A stretch of DNA of 64,000 nt from Bradyrhizobium sp. (GTDB lineage: Bacteria > Pseudomonadota > Alphaproteobacteria > Rhizobiales > Xanthobacteraceae). The DNA is taken from NCBI RefSeq assembly GCF_016219575.1, contig NZ_JACRMG010000037.1:92127-156126 (forward strand). Reading direction: 5' to 3'. The translations under genes were made by a program, and so were the position numbers. The notes under the pieces are model-generated. The model did not search any database and was not told the DNA's origin. It saw nothing but the letters and a program-made list of their open reading frames with translations. Every line of letters begins with the position of its first letter. Positions within the stretch are counted from its first letter, which is position 1. Below, in pieces: positions 1 through 9,100 of the stretch.

Positions 1-57
1 CTCGTTGATCGCGCGGTGCAACGCGCGCGAAAAGCGCCAGAGACTATGCTCTGTCAT
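1..57 (-). CDS. N-terminus of an unidentified protein, cut by the window edge
   Basis: Nineteen codons are visible, starting MTEHSLWRFSRAL, and the frame is open to the window edge. An AGGGACG-like ribosome site lies just upstream of the ATG, which supports a real start. Too little of the protein is present to assign a family. The call rests on the start context and the uninterrupted frame alone. Confidence 0.45.
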   Translation of the reverse strand, partial: MTEHSLWRFSRALHRAINE

Positions 58-81
58 CTTGGGTCGTCCCTGAATTTGGAT

Positions 82-128
82 AGCGCGATCCCGAAAAGTG
101 GAAACCGGTTTTCGGAAAAGATCGCGCT
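82..128. repeat. Palindromic intergenic repeat (GATCCCGAAAAGTGG type)
   Basis: An imperfect palindrome with outer arms agcgcgatc / gatcgcgct and inner arms ccgaaaa / ttttcgg around a short centre. From memory, similar palindromes are frequent between genes in Bradyrhizobium genomes. It lies upstream of the partial minus-strand gene and has no visible coding role. Confidence 0.6.
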
Positions 129-274
129 CAACTAAGCCAAGCAGCCGACAGGCCCTGCCGCGTCATCAATGACGGCGGGGCGGCGGCTGCGTCTCATTCA
201 ACTATTGGTCGTTGAAATAGGCCGATGGTTTGAAAGGACAATCGGCGTTTTTGCATTGCACAAATGCCGTGGTA

Positions 275-550
275 TTACGGATGTCCCCTCTTCCGGGGCG
301 GTTTTGGCGGCCGTTCGAGGGCGATTTGGGCATCGCGCCAGGCCAGCACGCCGAAGGCCACGGCGCCGGCGAGGCCGCCCAGAACGGCTCCCAGGGGCAT
401 GAAGGTGAAAAACACCAGCATGCCGCTATACCCTTCAAAGTTCGAGGTTTTGAAGATTTCGACCCAGGCAAGACCGGCGCCGACGCCGAGTGCGGCACCG
501 CCCAAAGCGCCCAGCAACAGACCCAGCAAAACCAGCAACGCGATCTTCAT
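275..550 (-). CDS. Small two-span membrane protein
   Basis: A 91-residue protein with two hydrophobic Gly/Ala-rich segments, roughly residues 2-24 and 38-60, and a basic, proline-rich C-terminal tail. The start chosen is the ATG giving MKIALLVLLG, because the first membrane span begins there and an AAGGGACG ribosome site precedes it; an upstream ATG would add 37 residues with no family character. It is probably an inner-membrane protein. I do not recognise a family, and no neighbouring gene suggests a function. Confidence 0.55.
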   Translation of the reverse strand: MKIALLVLLGLLLGALGGAALGVGAGLAWVEIFKTSNFEGYSGMLVFFTFMPLGAVLGGLAGAVAFGVLAWRDAQIALERPPKPPRKRGHP

Positions 551-657
551 TCGTCCCTTGACGGGGCCGCAAGCCCGAGAGCGGCCCAGTGCTGGGTCGT
601 GAGGGTGCCCGGAAAGGTTCACGGGCCGGACAAGAAATGGTGAAGCCTCTCGGCCGG

Positions 658-743
658 TCATTCCGGGGCGATGCGCAGCATCGAACCCGGAATCCGGAGC
701 TGACGGCGCGAGGTTCCGGGTTCATGCTTCGCATGCCCCGGAA
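658..743. repeat. Palindromic repeat (TCATTCCGGGGC type)
   Basis: Arms tcattccggggc ... gccccggaacga enclose two inner hairpins (gatgcgcagcatc; gaacccggaat / ggttccgggttc). A related copy lies at 47353-47434. It sits between the small membrane protein and the first NTF2-like gene. Confidence 0.6.
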
Positions 744-755
744 CGAAAACCTGCT

Positions 756-1205
756 CTACGGCTCCCCCGTCGCCTTCCCGGTCAGCAGGGAGGAGAGATC
801 CTTTTCCAGCACCTGCTCCACCAGGTCGAAGGTGTCCATCACCTCGCGGATCTGCGAGATGCGGCCGTCGCGCAGGGTGAAGAAGACCGCAAGGTCGAAC
901 TGCACGACCCGGTTGTTCGCCCGCTTGCGAAAGAACAGGCGGAGCAGGGCCGCGACCTTGTCGCCCTCGGCGAGGATGATCGGCACTTCGTGGCGCATCT
1001 CGGTGTAGCGGCTGTAGACGGTCTGCCACATCGCGCGCAGCTCCGCCTTGCCGCGATGCGAGCCGAGATGCGGCAGGATGTCGACGGGTGCGTTGGAGAA
1101 GAATTCGACGTCGTCGGTGCAGCGCCCCAGCGCGCTCTCGATGTCGCCGGCGTAGAAGGTCTCGAACATGTTCAGTACACGCTGACGGTTCAGCTCTTCG
1201 GTCAT
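756..1205 (-). CDS. SnoaL/NTF2-like protein (paralogue A)
   Basis: A 149-residue protein with the alpha+beta cone pattern of the NTF2/SnoaL family: an N-terminal helix (NRQRVLNMFETFYAGDIE), a central loop with DILPHLGSHRGKAEL, and alternating strands ending near FTLRDGRISQIREVMD. Such proteins can be ketosteroid-isomerase-like enzymes or ligand-binding proteins; the substrate cannot be read from the sequence. The start MTEELNRQ is chosen because of the GGAGCAGGAA ribosome site and because it aligns with the next gene upstream on the same strand, which shares the N-terminal pattern and is clearly a paralogue. Confidence 0.75.
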   Translation of the reverse strand: MTEELNRQRVLNMFETFYAGDIESALGRCTDDVEFFSNAPVDILPHLGSHRGKAELRAMWQTVYSRYTEMRHEVPIILAEGDKVAALLRLFFRKRANNRVVQFDLAVFFTLRDGRISQIREVMDTFDLVEQVLEKDLSSLLTGKATGEP

Positions 1206-1338
1206 TTCCTGCTCCGTCCGCGCCGTTGCGACTCGAATCCCGCTGCATTGTCGCCGGAACGCCGCGGCAGGCAATCCGCCAAAGGGACCAGACGGTCCGC
1301 CGAAACCGCGGCAGGTGCGGCGCGTAACGGCCGGCCGC

Positions 1339-1830
1339 CTATTTCGCCGGTGCGAGCGGCGGCGTGATGCGGCCGGGCGGACGCAGCGCCGGGCCGGTCT
1401 CCCGCAGCAGCGGCCCCACCAGATCGCGCCCGCTGAGCTGCTCGACCCAGTCGATGGTGTCGAAGAAGCAGCGGATCTCCGTGATCAGGCCGCCCCGCAG
1501 CTCGAGGAAATTGCCGCTCGGCAGCCGGATCACCCGGCCGTCGTCGCGCTTGGTGTAGGTGACGTCGACGATCGCCGCGGCGCGCTGGCTGTCCGCGACC
1601 AGGAAGGGGACCTCGTGCCGGCGCTGGCTGTAGCGCGCATCCAGCACCGCCATCAGGTCCGCCACCGCCTTGCGGCCGCGCTGCGGACCGAGATGCGGAA
1701 ACAGCTCGACCGGCAGATAGACCATCAGCAGCATGTCCTCGGCACAGCACTTCACCGCGGCCTCGACGTCGCCGCCGTAATAGGCCGCGAAGAAGTTCAG
1801 CACGCGCTGCCGGTTGATGTCGTCGGCCAT
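1339..1830 (-). CDS. SnoaL/NTF2-like protein (paralogue B)
   Basis: A 163-residue paralogue of its downstream neighbour. Both begin with M-x-(D/E)-x-(I/L)-NRQRVLN-x-F, carry an (L/F)PHLG loop, and share a YSxxxHEVP-like segment. This copy ends in a proline-rich tail (ALRPPGRITPPLAPAK). The start MADDINRQ is preceded by GGAGAGACGGA. The two genes are 133 bases apart on the same strand and probably arose by tandem duplication. The function is unknown beyond the fold. Confidence 0.75.
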   Translation of the reverse strand: MADDINRQRVLNFFAAYYGGDVEAAVKCCAEDMLLMVYLPVELFPHLGPQRGRKAVADLMAVLDARYSQRRHEVPFLVADSQRAAAIVDVTYTKRDDGRVIRLPSGNFLELRGGLITEIRCFFDTIDWVEQLSGRDLVGPLLRETGPALRPPGRITPPLAPAK

Positions 1831-2180
1831 TCCGTCTCTCCGCCGGTGCGACTGATTCGCGCAGGCTGCGCCTGATTCTGGACCGGTTCGCGCGTGAATC
1901 AATCGGCAAAACCACGGGGGCGGCACCGCCCAGGCGGGGACGACCGGACCTGCCCATCCATTGTGCGATCGTCCGGAATCCCGCGCTTGTCCGGCACGGC
2001 ACACGGACTATCCTGTGCGGAAGGTCGGAACGGCACGCCATTGCCGGTCCGCAATTGCGAGCGTGAAGTCATTGACGAACGGTCCGTGCGCCGTCCCCTG
2101 CGGGGCGCGATGTCGAATTTTTGTGCCGGCTTTCTCGAAGGCGTGAGCAGGCGACGTATTATCGAATTTGGGAGGCTGCA

Positions 2181-2633
2181 ATGCGCGCCGTTTATTTGAT
2201 TGCCATCGTGCTGCTGACCGCATTCGCGACGCCTGTCCCTGCACAACCGGTTTCGGGCGAGGCCGAGGTCCGCGCCGCATTGAAGCAATGGATGACCGAT
2301 TTCAACGCCGGCCGCGCCGACAAGGTTTGCGACATCTTTGCGCCGACGCTGCGCGCCGACGTCGACGGCTTTCCCGAGCGCACCTTCGACATCCAGTGCA
2401 AGGTGCTGCAAACCGTGCTCGCCGATCCCGACCATTCCCTGAGCTACGCGCTCGACATCAAGGAAATCCTGGCCGACGGCGACATGGCGGCGGTGCGGCT
2501 GCTGTGGACGCTGACGTCGAAGAACAAGAGCAGCGGCGAGACCAAGGTGACGGAAGAGCAGGGCCTCGACATTTTCGGCCGCAGCAGCGACGGCCGCTGG
2601 CAGATCATCCGCTTCATGAGCTACGAGCGGTAG
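2181..2633 (+). CDS. Secreted DUF4440/SnoaL-like protein
   Basis: A 150-residue protein with a signal peptide (MRAVYLIAIVLLTAFATPVPAQ) followed by a single NTF2-like domain: helix EVRAALKQWMTDFNAG, then strands up to GLDIFGRSSDGRWQIIRFMSYE, which matches the C-terminal strand pair of this fold. The ATG is preceded by GGGAGGCTGCA. It is expected in the periplasm. It is the third NTF2-like gene in 2 kb, but it is divergent from the other two both in orientation and in being exported. Confidence 0.75.
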   Translation: MRAVYLIAIVLLTAFATPVPAQPVSGEAEVRAALKQWMTDFNAGRADKVCDIFAPTLRADVDGFPERTFDIQCKVLQTVLADPDHSLSYALDIKEILADGDMAAVRLLWTLTSKNKSSGETKVTEEQGLDIFGRSSDGRWQIIRFMSYER

Positions 2634-2729
2634 CGAGCCGCGCCGCCTGCGGCGCGGACTGACGGTAGTTGCAGCCCCGCGAGCTCCCTGCCCAAAACAC
2701 GCAAAACAACCCCATGCAAAGTAGCAGTC

Positions 2730-2817
2730 CGTAGGGCGGATTAGCGAAGCGTAATCCGCCGCAGATGTGCGCCTCCCGAAAGATGGCGGATTACGCCTTT
2801 GGCTAATCCGCCCTACG
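2730..2817. repeat. Palindromic repeat (CGTAGGGCGGATTA type)
   Basis: Arms cgtagggcggatta ... taatccgccctacg enclose second copies of gcggatta(c) in both orientations, so the whole 88 bases can fold as a long hairpin. The same design with a different core (cgtagggtgggc) occurs at 9279-9370. It lies between two convergent genes and could also act as a terminator. Confidence 0.7.
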
Positions 2818-2850
2818 TCTTTGCTCCTCGCATGACCATGCGGGCGCAGC

Positions 2851-3666
2851 TCAATTCGGCGGAAGCACCTTCCGCGTGGCGAGATCGATCATCACCCGCC
2901 CCTTGTTCTCAAACCCCGGCGGCACATAGGCATCGCCCTTCGCGAGCGTGCCGAACGTCTCCTTGGGCTTCGGAAAGCCCTTGCCGCAGGCGGTCCTGAA
3001 GATGTCGGCATCGGCGTAAGACGCATCGAACGCCACCGTCTCCTTGCGCGGGCCCGCGGCGAGCTTCGACAGCTCGAAAAAGGCCGGCGGCTTCTTCCTG
3101 CAGGTCACGACGTTGGCGCCATGCGCCCCGGTCGAATCCGTCGCCCGCAGCAGGAAATCGTGTTTGATGCCGATGCCCTTGCCGTAGTCGCGCGCGAACG
3201 CCATCTGCGCCACGCCGCCCTCGAGATAGCCTTGGCCCATGTGCCCGGCGAGGCAGACCAGCGAGTCCTGCTTCTCGCTGCGCGGCACCACGATGCAGTC
3301 GTTGACCCGCGCCCCCGGCTGAAAGCCGACGAAGCCGTACTTGCCGCCGGCCAGCTCGAACACGGCCGAGCCGCCGTCGTCATTGGCCCGCGCCTCGCAG
3401 CCCGAGTCGTAATTGACCACCAGCAGCGGATTGCCCGACGCGATGAATCTTCCGCTGAACCGGTCCTTGAGCAGCTTGACGTCGCAGCCGTTCTTGCGGC
3501 CGCTGGCCGGATACCCCTTCGCCCGCGTGCAGGTGTCGCCCTTGATGTTGGCGGCATCGCAGAAGGTGGCGAGGAGGGCGCGGTCGGTGGCGTCCTGGGC
3601 GAGGGTGGGGGAGGTGAGGAGAAACACACTGAGCACGAGCGCAAGCGCTTTAACGACTTTCGACAT
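2851..3666 (-). CDS. Secreted cysteine-rich protein of unknown function
   Basis: A 271-residue protein with a clear signal peptide (hydrophobic residues about 8-19, cleavage probably after TLA). The mature part holds eight cysteines (residues 36, 46 and 61 and five further on), an even number consistent with disulfides in the periplasm or outside the cell. Fragments such as GNPLLVVNYDSGCEA and PGARVNDCIVVPR look like a compact beta-rich fold, but I cannot place the family. It converges on the NTF2-like gene across a palindromic repeat and borders the restriction-modification locus. Confidence 0.7.
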   Translation of the reverse strand: MSKVVKALALVLSVFLLTSPTLAQDATDRALLATFCDAANIKGDTCTRAKGYPASGRKNGCDVKLLKDRFSGRFIASGNPLLVVNYDSGCEARANDDGGSAVFELAGGKYGFVGFQPGARVNDCIVVPRSEKQDSLVCLAGHMGQGYLEGGVAQMAFARDYGKGIGIKHDFLLRATDSTGAHGANVVTCRKKPPAFFELSKLAAGPRKETVAFDASYADADIFRTACGKGFPKPKETFGTLAKGDAYVPPGFENKGRVMIDLATRKVLPPN

Positions 3667-3743
3667 GGAGCAACTCTATGAGATAGGACTATCTAGTTCG
3701 ATTTGGGTCGCAAGGCTCGGTCGGATCGGATGCGCGTTCGAAC

Positions 3744-4589
3744 TCAAAGGAAGCCTTTTTCTGATTCCGAATCGTCTTCGCTTTCTTCAAGAAGCTTCTT
3801 TACCTCCTGAGGATCTTCACCAAATGTCACCAGCGAATCGGGTAGCCCGATGAGGACTAGCGGACAGGGATTGCCGACACCGCGCAGAACACGGTCCTGC
3901 AATTTGCCCCAATGCGTTGTGGAGGCACCAAACTTGTCTCCGACAAAATGATCGACGAATGCATCGCGAAAAGGAACTGGGTTCTTCTTTCGCGTAACGC
4001 GCTTTATCACGTCAGCAATCTGCCGCCTCGTGCGATTGAGACCGATCCGTTCCATATCGTCGTGGGAGTTTACTTGGTGCTCATCCACGAAACGTCGAAC
4101 AAGGCGTTTCATCGATCCGTGCAATGAGCAACCGCGCGTAACGATGATACCCAATGAGATCGCACCGTCGGCATGGAGCCTCTTGAAGTTTTCAAGATCG
4201 CGATCGAAGAAGGGATCCTTGTTATTCCACTCGATCTCGAAAGCAATCGTTCCCGCGGCGAACGTCTTGACGTGATCGATTTCGTGAGACTGAGCTTCTC
4301 GCTCGACGCCGTCGATAATTCTTTGCACCACGAAAATGTGCTTGCGCCATTCATGAGAGGCGAGCGCCCTTCGAAGCCTCTGGGTGCCCTTGGCTTCACC
4401 GCCCCCAGACCCGATGATTTCTTCGATTGGAATGGTCGAAGACAGCAGCACGCCTTCCAATTGCTCGGCGACTTCCGGGAAATCGATGCTGAGAATGGCC
4501 TTGGCGTGAGATCGAAATTCGATCTCGAAACCGCGCTCCTTAAGCCGTTCAAACATCTGTCCGGTGCCCCCAGCCGAAGACCCGAACAT
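3744..4589 (-). CDS. BglII/BstYI-like type II restriction endonuclease (first)
   Basis: A 281-residue protein whose core (residues about 104-150) carries AFEIEWNNKDPFFDRDL followed by NFKRLHADGAISLGIIVTR, the pattern I associate with the Endonuc-BglII family (enzymes cutting GATC-containing palindromes). Candidate metal-binding residues are D105, E118 and E120, with K124 and D125 close by; BglII itself uses an Asp, a Glu and a Gln in this arrangement. The gene diverges from the methyltransferase across about 100 bases. A second ATG 33 bases downstream (MFERLKERG) could be the real start. Lower GC than its surroundings suggests transfer. The recognition site cannot be read from the sequence. 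Confidence 0.75.
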   Translation of the reverse strand: MFGSSAGGTGQMFERLKERGFEIEFRSHAKAILSIDFPEVAEQLEGVLLSSTIPIEEIIGSGGGEAKGTQRLRRALASHEWRKHIFVVQRIIDGVEREAQSHEIDHVKTFAAGTIAFEIEWNNKDPFFDRDLENFKRLHADGAISLGIIVTRGCSLHGSMKRLVRRFVDEHQVNSHDDMERIGLNRTRRQIADVIKRVTRKKNPVPFRDAFVDHFVGDKFGASTTHWGKLQDRVLRGVGNPCPLVLIGLPDSLVTFGEDPQEVKKLLEESEDDSESEKGFL

Positions 4590-4631
4590 TTATCACCAAC
4601 TATCTTGAGAACGTAACGTGAACATGATATT

Positions 4632-4644
4632 ATGCGTTTCGCAT
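4632..4644. promoter_or_regulatory. Perfect short palindrome in the divergent RM promoter region
   Basis: ATGCG-TTT-CGCAT, two perfect 5-base arms with a 3-base spacer, lies between the divergently read first endonuclease and the methyltransferase. RM systems often control the timing of endonuclease and methylase expression from this interval. No controller (C) protein gene is present, so an autogenous operator for the methyltransferase is one possibility. The role is inferred. Confidence 0.35.
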
Positions 4645-4687
4645 TGCGCGTATATCGTTTGCCATGCCTAACGCCTTGGAGTCGCCC

Positions 4688-5323
4688 ATGCTTTCTGCGG
4701 GACAGGATTTGCTGCGCTTTGCAGAAGGCCGTCGGTTCGCGACAATCCTTGCCGACCCGCCGTGGCAGTTCACCAACAAGACGGGGAAGGTTGCCCCTGA
4801 GCACAAGCGGCTCTCGCGCTACGGCACGATGAAACTCGACGAGATCAGCGCCCTCCCAATTTCGGAAATCGCGGCGCCGACGTCACATCTGTATCTATGG
4901 TGTCCCAACGCGATGTTGCCCGATGGCCTAGCCGTGATGAAGGCATGGGGCTTCAACTACAAATCAAACATCGTTTGGCACAAGGTACGGAAGGACGGCG
5001 GCTCCGACGGCCGCGGCGTTGGATTCTATTTCCGTAACGTCACCGAACTGATCTTGTTTGGCGTGCGTGGAAAGAACGCACGCACATTGGCTCCCGGTCG
5101 TCGGCAGGTGAATCTTCTTGCGACGCGTAAGCGTGAGCATTCGCGTAAGCCCGATGAGCAGTACGACATTATTGAGGCCTGCTCACCTGGGCCGTTCGTT
5201 GAGCTATTCGGTCGCGGTCCTCGAAAGGGGTGGACGACCTGGGGCAATCAGGCGGAAGACTACAAGCCAACTTGGAAGACCTATTCCAATCACTCGCAGG
5301 CACGTTTGATCGCGGCAGAGTAG
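4688..5323 (+). CDS. MT-A70 family DNA adenine-N6 methyltransferase
   Basis: A protein of about 211 residues with the catalytic motif DPPW (TILADPPWQF, near residue 23) and the C-terminal SAM-site block ELFGRGPRKGWTTWGNQ, in the order typical of MT-A70 enzymes, which methylate adenine N6 (M.MunI is a bacterial example). The ATG at 4688 is preferred because GGAG lies 6 bases upstream; an ATG at 4664 lacks a ribosome site. It is the only methylase in the locus, divergent from one endonuclease and ending 13 bases from the stop codon of the other. It presumably protects the host at the site or sites both nucleases cut. Confidence 0.85.
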   Translation: MLSAGQDLLRFAEGRRFATILADPPWQFTNKTGKVAPEHKRLSRYGTMKLDEISALPISEIAAPTSHLYLWCPNAMLPDGLAVMKAWGFNYKSNIVWHKVRKDGGSDGRGVGFYFRNVTELILFGVRGKNARTLAPGRRQVNLLATRKREHSRKPDEQYDIIEACSPGPFVELFGRGPRKGWTTWGNQAEDYKPTWKTYSNHSQARLIAAE

Positions 5324-5336
5324 AGGAGATCGCTTC

Positions 5337-6038
5337 TTAGCGGTACGGCTGACCGTCCCAAGTCCGCTCACTGGCGGCTACTATGAGGACCGGGCACGTT
5401 CCCATGACCCCACGACGGACGCGCATTTGTGCCTTGTCGAAGGCGGTTACAGTCGACGTGCTTAAATCTATGGGAAGCCTTGTGGTTCGATCCGCTTCAG
5501 GACGTGTCGCCTGATACTGCGACCAGATCTTTCTAGCCAATTTCAGAAGGCTTAGCCGATCCTTAGTGATGATGACACCGGCTGATATTACTCCCGCCTC
5601 GTGCCACGACCGGTATGAAGCCAGGTCGCGATCGAGGTTCCCGTCCTTCGCATTCCACTCGACGTCGAGAACCACACGGCCCTTATGGTTATCGACGAGA
5701 TAGCCTTCCTGCCGCACCGGCGGGAGATTTCCTATCACTGCGTTGTCGCTGTTGAGCAAGATGCCTCGGGTCTCAAGGTCAAGGCGGGCTTCTTGCCAGC
5801 CGCGAGCTGAGAATAGACTGTCGATCTGCTCCGCGATGTCGCCTCGGTTTCCGCCCGGCTTTAGCCAATATTCCGGACTTAACCGGTAGGTAGACAGAAC
5901 ATCAACAATGTCCTCCCATTCAGATCGGCAGACCGCTTGCATGACTGCGGCTGCTGAGTTCGTCTCCATGAACTCCCAATGATCGCGCGCCGCTGCCGGC
6001 AAGACGCTGGAATCATCGTAGGTGTGGGTCTCGAACAT
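5337..6038 (-). CDS. BglII-like restriction endonuclease (second, diverged)
   Basis: A 233-residue protein sharing with the first endonuclease the block VVLDVEWNAKDGNLDRDL and then SWHEAGVISAGVIIT (residues about 121-158). Candidate catalytic residues are D116, D125 and E127; the first acidic residue of the D/E-x-E pair is Asp here and Glu in the first enzyme. Outside this core the two proteins are very different, so this is not a recent duplicate. It may be a second specificity, a heterodimer partner or a decayed copy. It is convergent with the methyltransferase and followed by uvrB on the same strand. No ribosome site is obvious. Confidence 0.7.
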   Translation of the reverse strand: MFETHTYDDSSVLPAAARDHWEFMETNSAAAVMQAVCRSEWEDIVDVLSTYRLSPEYWLKPGGNRGDIAEQIDSLFSARGWQEARLDLETRGILLNSDNAVIGNLPPVRQEGYLVDNHKGRVVLDVEWNAKDGNLDRDLASYRSWHEAGVISAGVIITKDRLSLLKLARKIWSQYQATRPEADRTTRLPIDLSTSTVTAFDKAQMRVRRGVMGTCPVLIVAASERTWDGQPYR

Positions 6039-6113
6039 ATATACTGGCCACTCGCGTCGTGTCGTGTCTTGGGTGTCGAGGTAAGTCGAATGACGTTTGC
6101 CTCGCTTGCATAG

Positions 6114-9100
6114 CTACCTCTTCTTCCACCCACCCCTTTTCCCCGGCGCACCGCCGGTCGACCGCGGGCTCGGTCCGAATTCCGGGCCGGACTGCCGGGA
6201 GTCCGTCGGCTGGATGATGCGGCTGGTGCTGCCGAACGGTTTTGCGGGGAGGGCGCGCTCGGCGCGGTAGGGCAGGGACTCCGGGCCGTGCATCTCGTCG
6301 AGGTCGGGCTTGTGGACGCGTGAGCCGCCGCTGACACCGCCCGTGGAATGCCCCTCATCCGCCTTCGCTCCTTGAGCTACGGCGGACATGCCCCGACCTT
6401 CTCCCCGTGAAGAACGGGGAGAGGGGGAGGAGCCGCCGCTTCGGCTGGCCTTCAGTGCCGACTGTACGCTCTTCTTCTTCATCGCGCTGACCGGGAGATT
6501 CGCGGCCTCGCCGTATTTCTTCGTGCCGGTGTAGGCGCCGGCGCGGCCTGCGACGGCCTTCTGCTTGGCGGTGGGGTCGTCGACCACGGCCATTTCGGTG
6601 GCGCGCAGGCGTTTGACTTCGTCGCGCAGGCGGGCGGCTTCCTCGAAGTTCAGATCGGCGGCGGCTTCGCGCATGCGGGTTTCGAGATCGCCGAGCACCG
6701 CCTCGAAATTGTGGCCGATGCTGATCACGTCGTCGGCCATGCCGCCGTCGCCGATCTCGACCAGCACATGGTCGCGCTCGTAGACGCTGTTCATGATGTC
6801 GTGGATCGAGCGCTTGATGCTTTCGGGCGTGATGCCGTGGGCCTCGTTGTATTCGACCTGCTTCTCCCGGCGGCGGTTGGTTTCCGCGATGGCGCGCTCC
6901 ATCGAGCCGGTCATCTGGTCGGCATAGAGGATCACCTTGCCGTCGACGTTGCGCGCGGCGCGGCCGATGGTCTGGATCAGCGAGGTCTCGCTGCGCAAAA
7001 AGCCTTCCTTGTCGGCGTCGAGGATCGCCACCAGCGCGCATTCGGGAATGTCGAGGCCCTCGCGCAGCAGGTTGATGCCGACCAGCGCGTCGAACGCGCC
7101 GAGGCGAAGATCCCTAATGATCTCGATGCGCTCGATGGTGTCGATATCGCTGTGCATGTAACGCACGCGAATGCCCTGCTCATGCAGATATTCGGTGAGG
7201 TCTTCCGCCATGCGCTTGGTCAGCACCGTGACCAGCGAGCGGTAGCCGGCCTGCGCGGTGGCGCGCACCTCGCCGACGAGGTCGTCGACCTGGGTGCGGG
7301 CGGGTCTGATATGTACGGGAGGATCGATCAGCCCGGTGGGGCGGATCACCTGTTCGACGAACACGCCGCCGCTCTCGTTCAGCTCCCAGCCGCCTGGAGT
7401 AGCCGACACTGCGACCGATTGCGGGCGCATCATGTCCCATTCCTCGAAGCGCAGCGGGCGGTTGTCCATGCAGGAGGGCAGGCGGAATCCATATTCGGCC
7501 AGCGTCGCCTTGCGCCGGAAGTCGCCGCGGAACATGCCGCCGATCTGCGGAATGGTGACGTGGCTCTCGTCGGCGAACACCAGCGCATTGTCGGGCACAT
7601 ATTCGAACAGCGTCGGCGGCGGCTCGCCGGGGCGGCGGCCGGTGAGATAGCGCGAATAGTTCTCGATGCCGGCGCAGCTTCCGGTCGCTTCCATCATTTC
7701 GAGGTCGAAGGTGGTGCGCTGCTCCAGCCGCTGCGCTTCCAGCAGGCGCCCCTGGTTATGCAGCTCGTCGAGCCGCAGCTTCAATTCTGACTTGATCGAC
7801 TTGATCGCCTGCACCAGCGTCGGGCGCGGCGTCACATAGTGCGAGTTGGCGTAGATCTTGATGAATTCGAGCTCGTCCTGCTTGTGGCCGGTGAGCGGAT
7901 CGAACTCCTCGATATTTTCAACGGTGTCGCCGAACAGATTCACGCGCCAGGCGCGGTCTTCGTAATGCGCGGGGAAGATGTCGATGACGTCGCCGCGGAC
8001 GCGGAAGGTGCCGCGGGCGAAATCGGCCTGGGTGCGCTTGTACTGCAGGGCGACGAGGTCGGCGATCAATTGCCGCTGGTCGATGCGCTCGCCCTTCTTC
8101 AGCGCAAAGGTCATCGCGGTATAGGTCTCGACCGAGCCGATACCGTAGATGCAGGACACGGAGGCGACGATGATGACGTCGTCGCGCTCCAGCAGCGCGC
8201 GCGTCGCCGAGTGGCGCATGCGGTCGATCTGCTCGTTGATCGAGGAATCCTTCTCGATATAGGTGTCGGTGCGGGGAACGTAGGCTTCCGGCTGGTAGTA
8301 GTCGTAATAGGAGACGAAATACTCCACCGCATTGTCGGGGAAGAAGCTCTTGAACTCGCCATAGAGCTGCGCGGCCAGCGTCTTGTTCGGCGCCAGGATC
8401 AGGGCCGGGCGCTGCGTCGCCTCGATCACCTTGGCCATGGTGTAGGTCTTGCCGGAGCCGGTGACGCCGAGCAGCACCTGGGTGCGGTCGTTGCGCTCGA
8501 TGCCTTCGACCAGTTCGGCGATCGCGGTCGGCTGGTCGCCCCTCGGCTCGTATTCCGACTTGATCTCGAAGCGCACGCCGCCTTCGGATTTTTCCGGGCG
8601 CGGCGGGCGGTGCGGCGTCCACACCTTGAGCTGGCCATCCTCGCCGCGGAATTCCGGGCGGCCCTCGCGGATCAGGCTTTCCAGCGCCTCGGCGGTGGCC
8701 TGGACGCCGAGCGCTTCCATCTTGTTGCGCGGCGGCCGCGCCAGCTCGGCTTCGTCATCCTCCGCGGTCGGCAATCCCAGTTGCCGCGCCAGCTCCGGAT
8801 CGAGCATCGGGATGGTCGCCGCGGTGCCGTAATTGGCCTGCGGTGCTTCCTCGAGACCCTCGCGCGCGGCGTCGCGCTTGCCGACATCCTCCTGCGTGCC
8901 GCGCGTCGAGGCCCGCGCGCGATGCGCGGCGGCCTCGCCACTGGAGCGGCGGTCCCAGGAATTGTCCGGCGGCGGCTGCAATCCGGTGCCCGAGCCGAGG
9001 CCGCTTTCGCCGCGGTTGATCGCGGGATTGAGCAACTCGGCCAGCGCCGGCCCGATCGGTTGCACGTCGGGGCGATGCGCTTTGGATTTGGGGGCTTTGC

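Noticed and set aside
3667..6113. Search for attachment sites or direct repeats framing the RM locus
   Set aside because: No convincing matching repeats were seen between the two flanks, and no integrase is present, so transfer is suggested only by composition.
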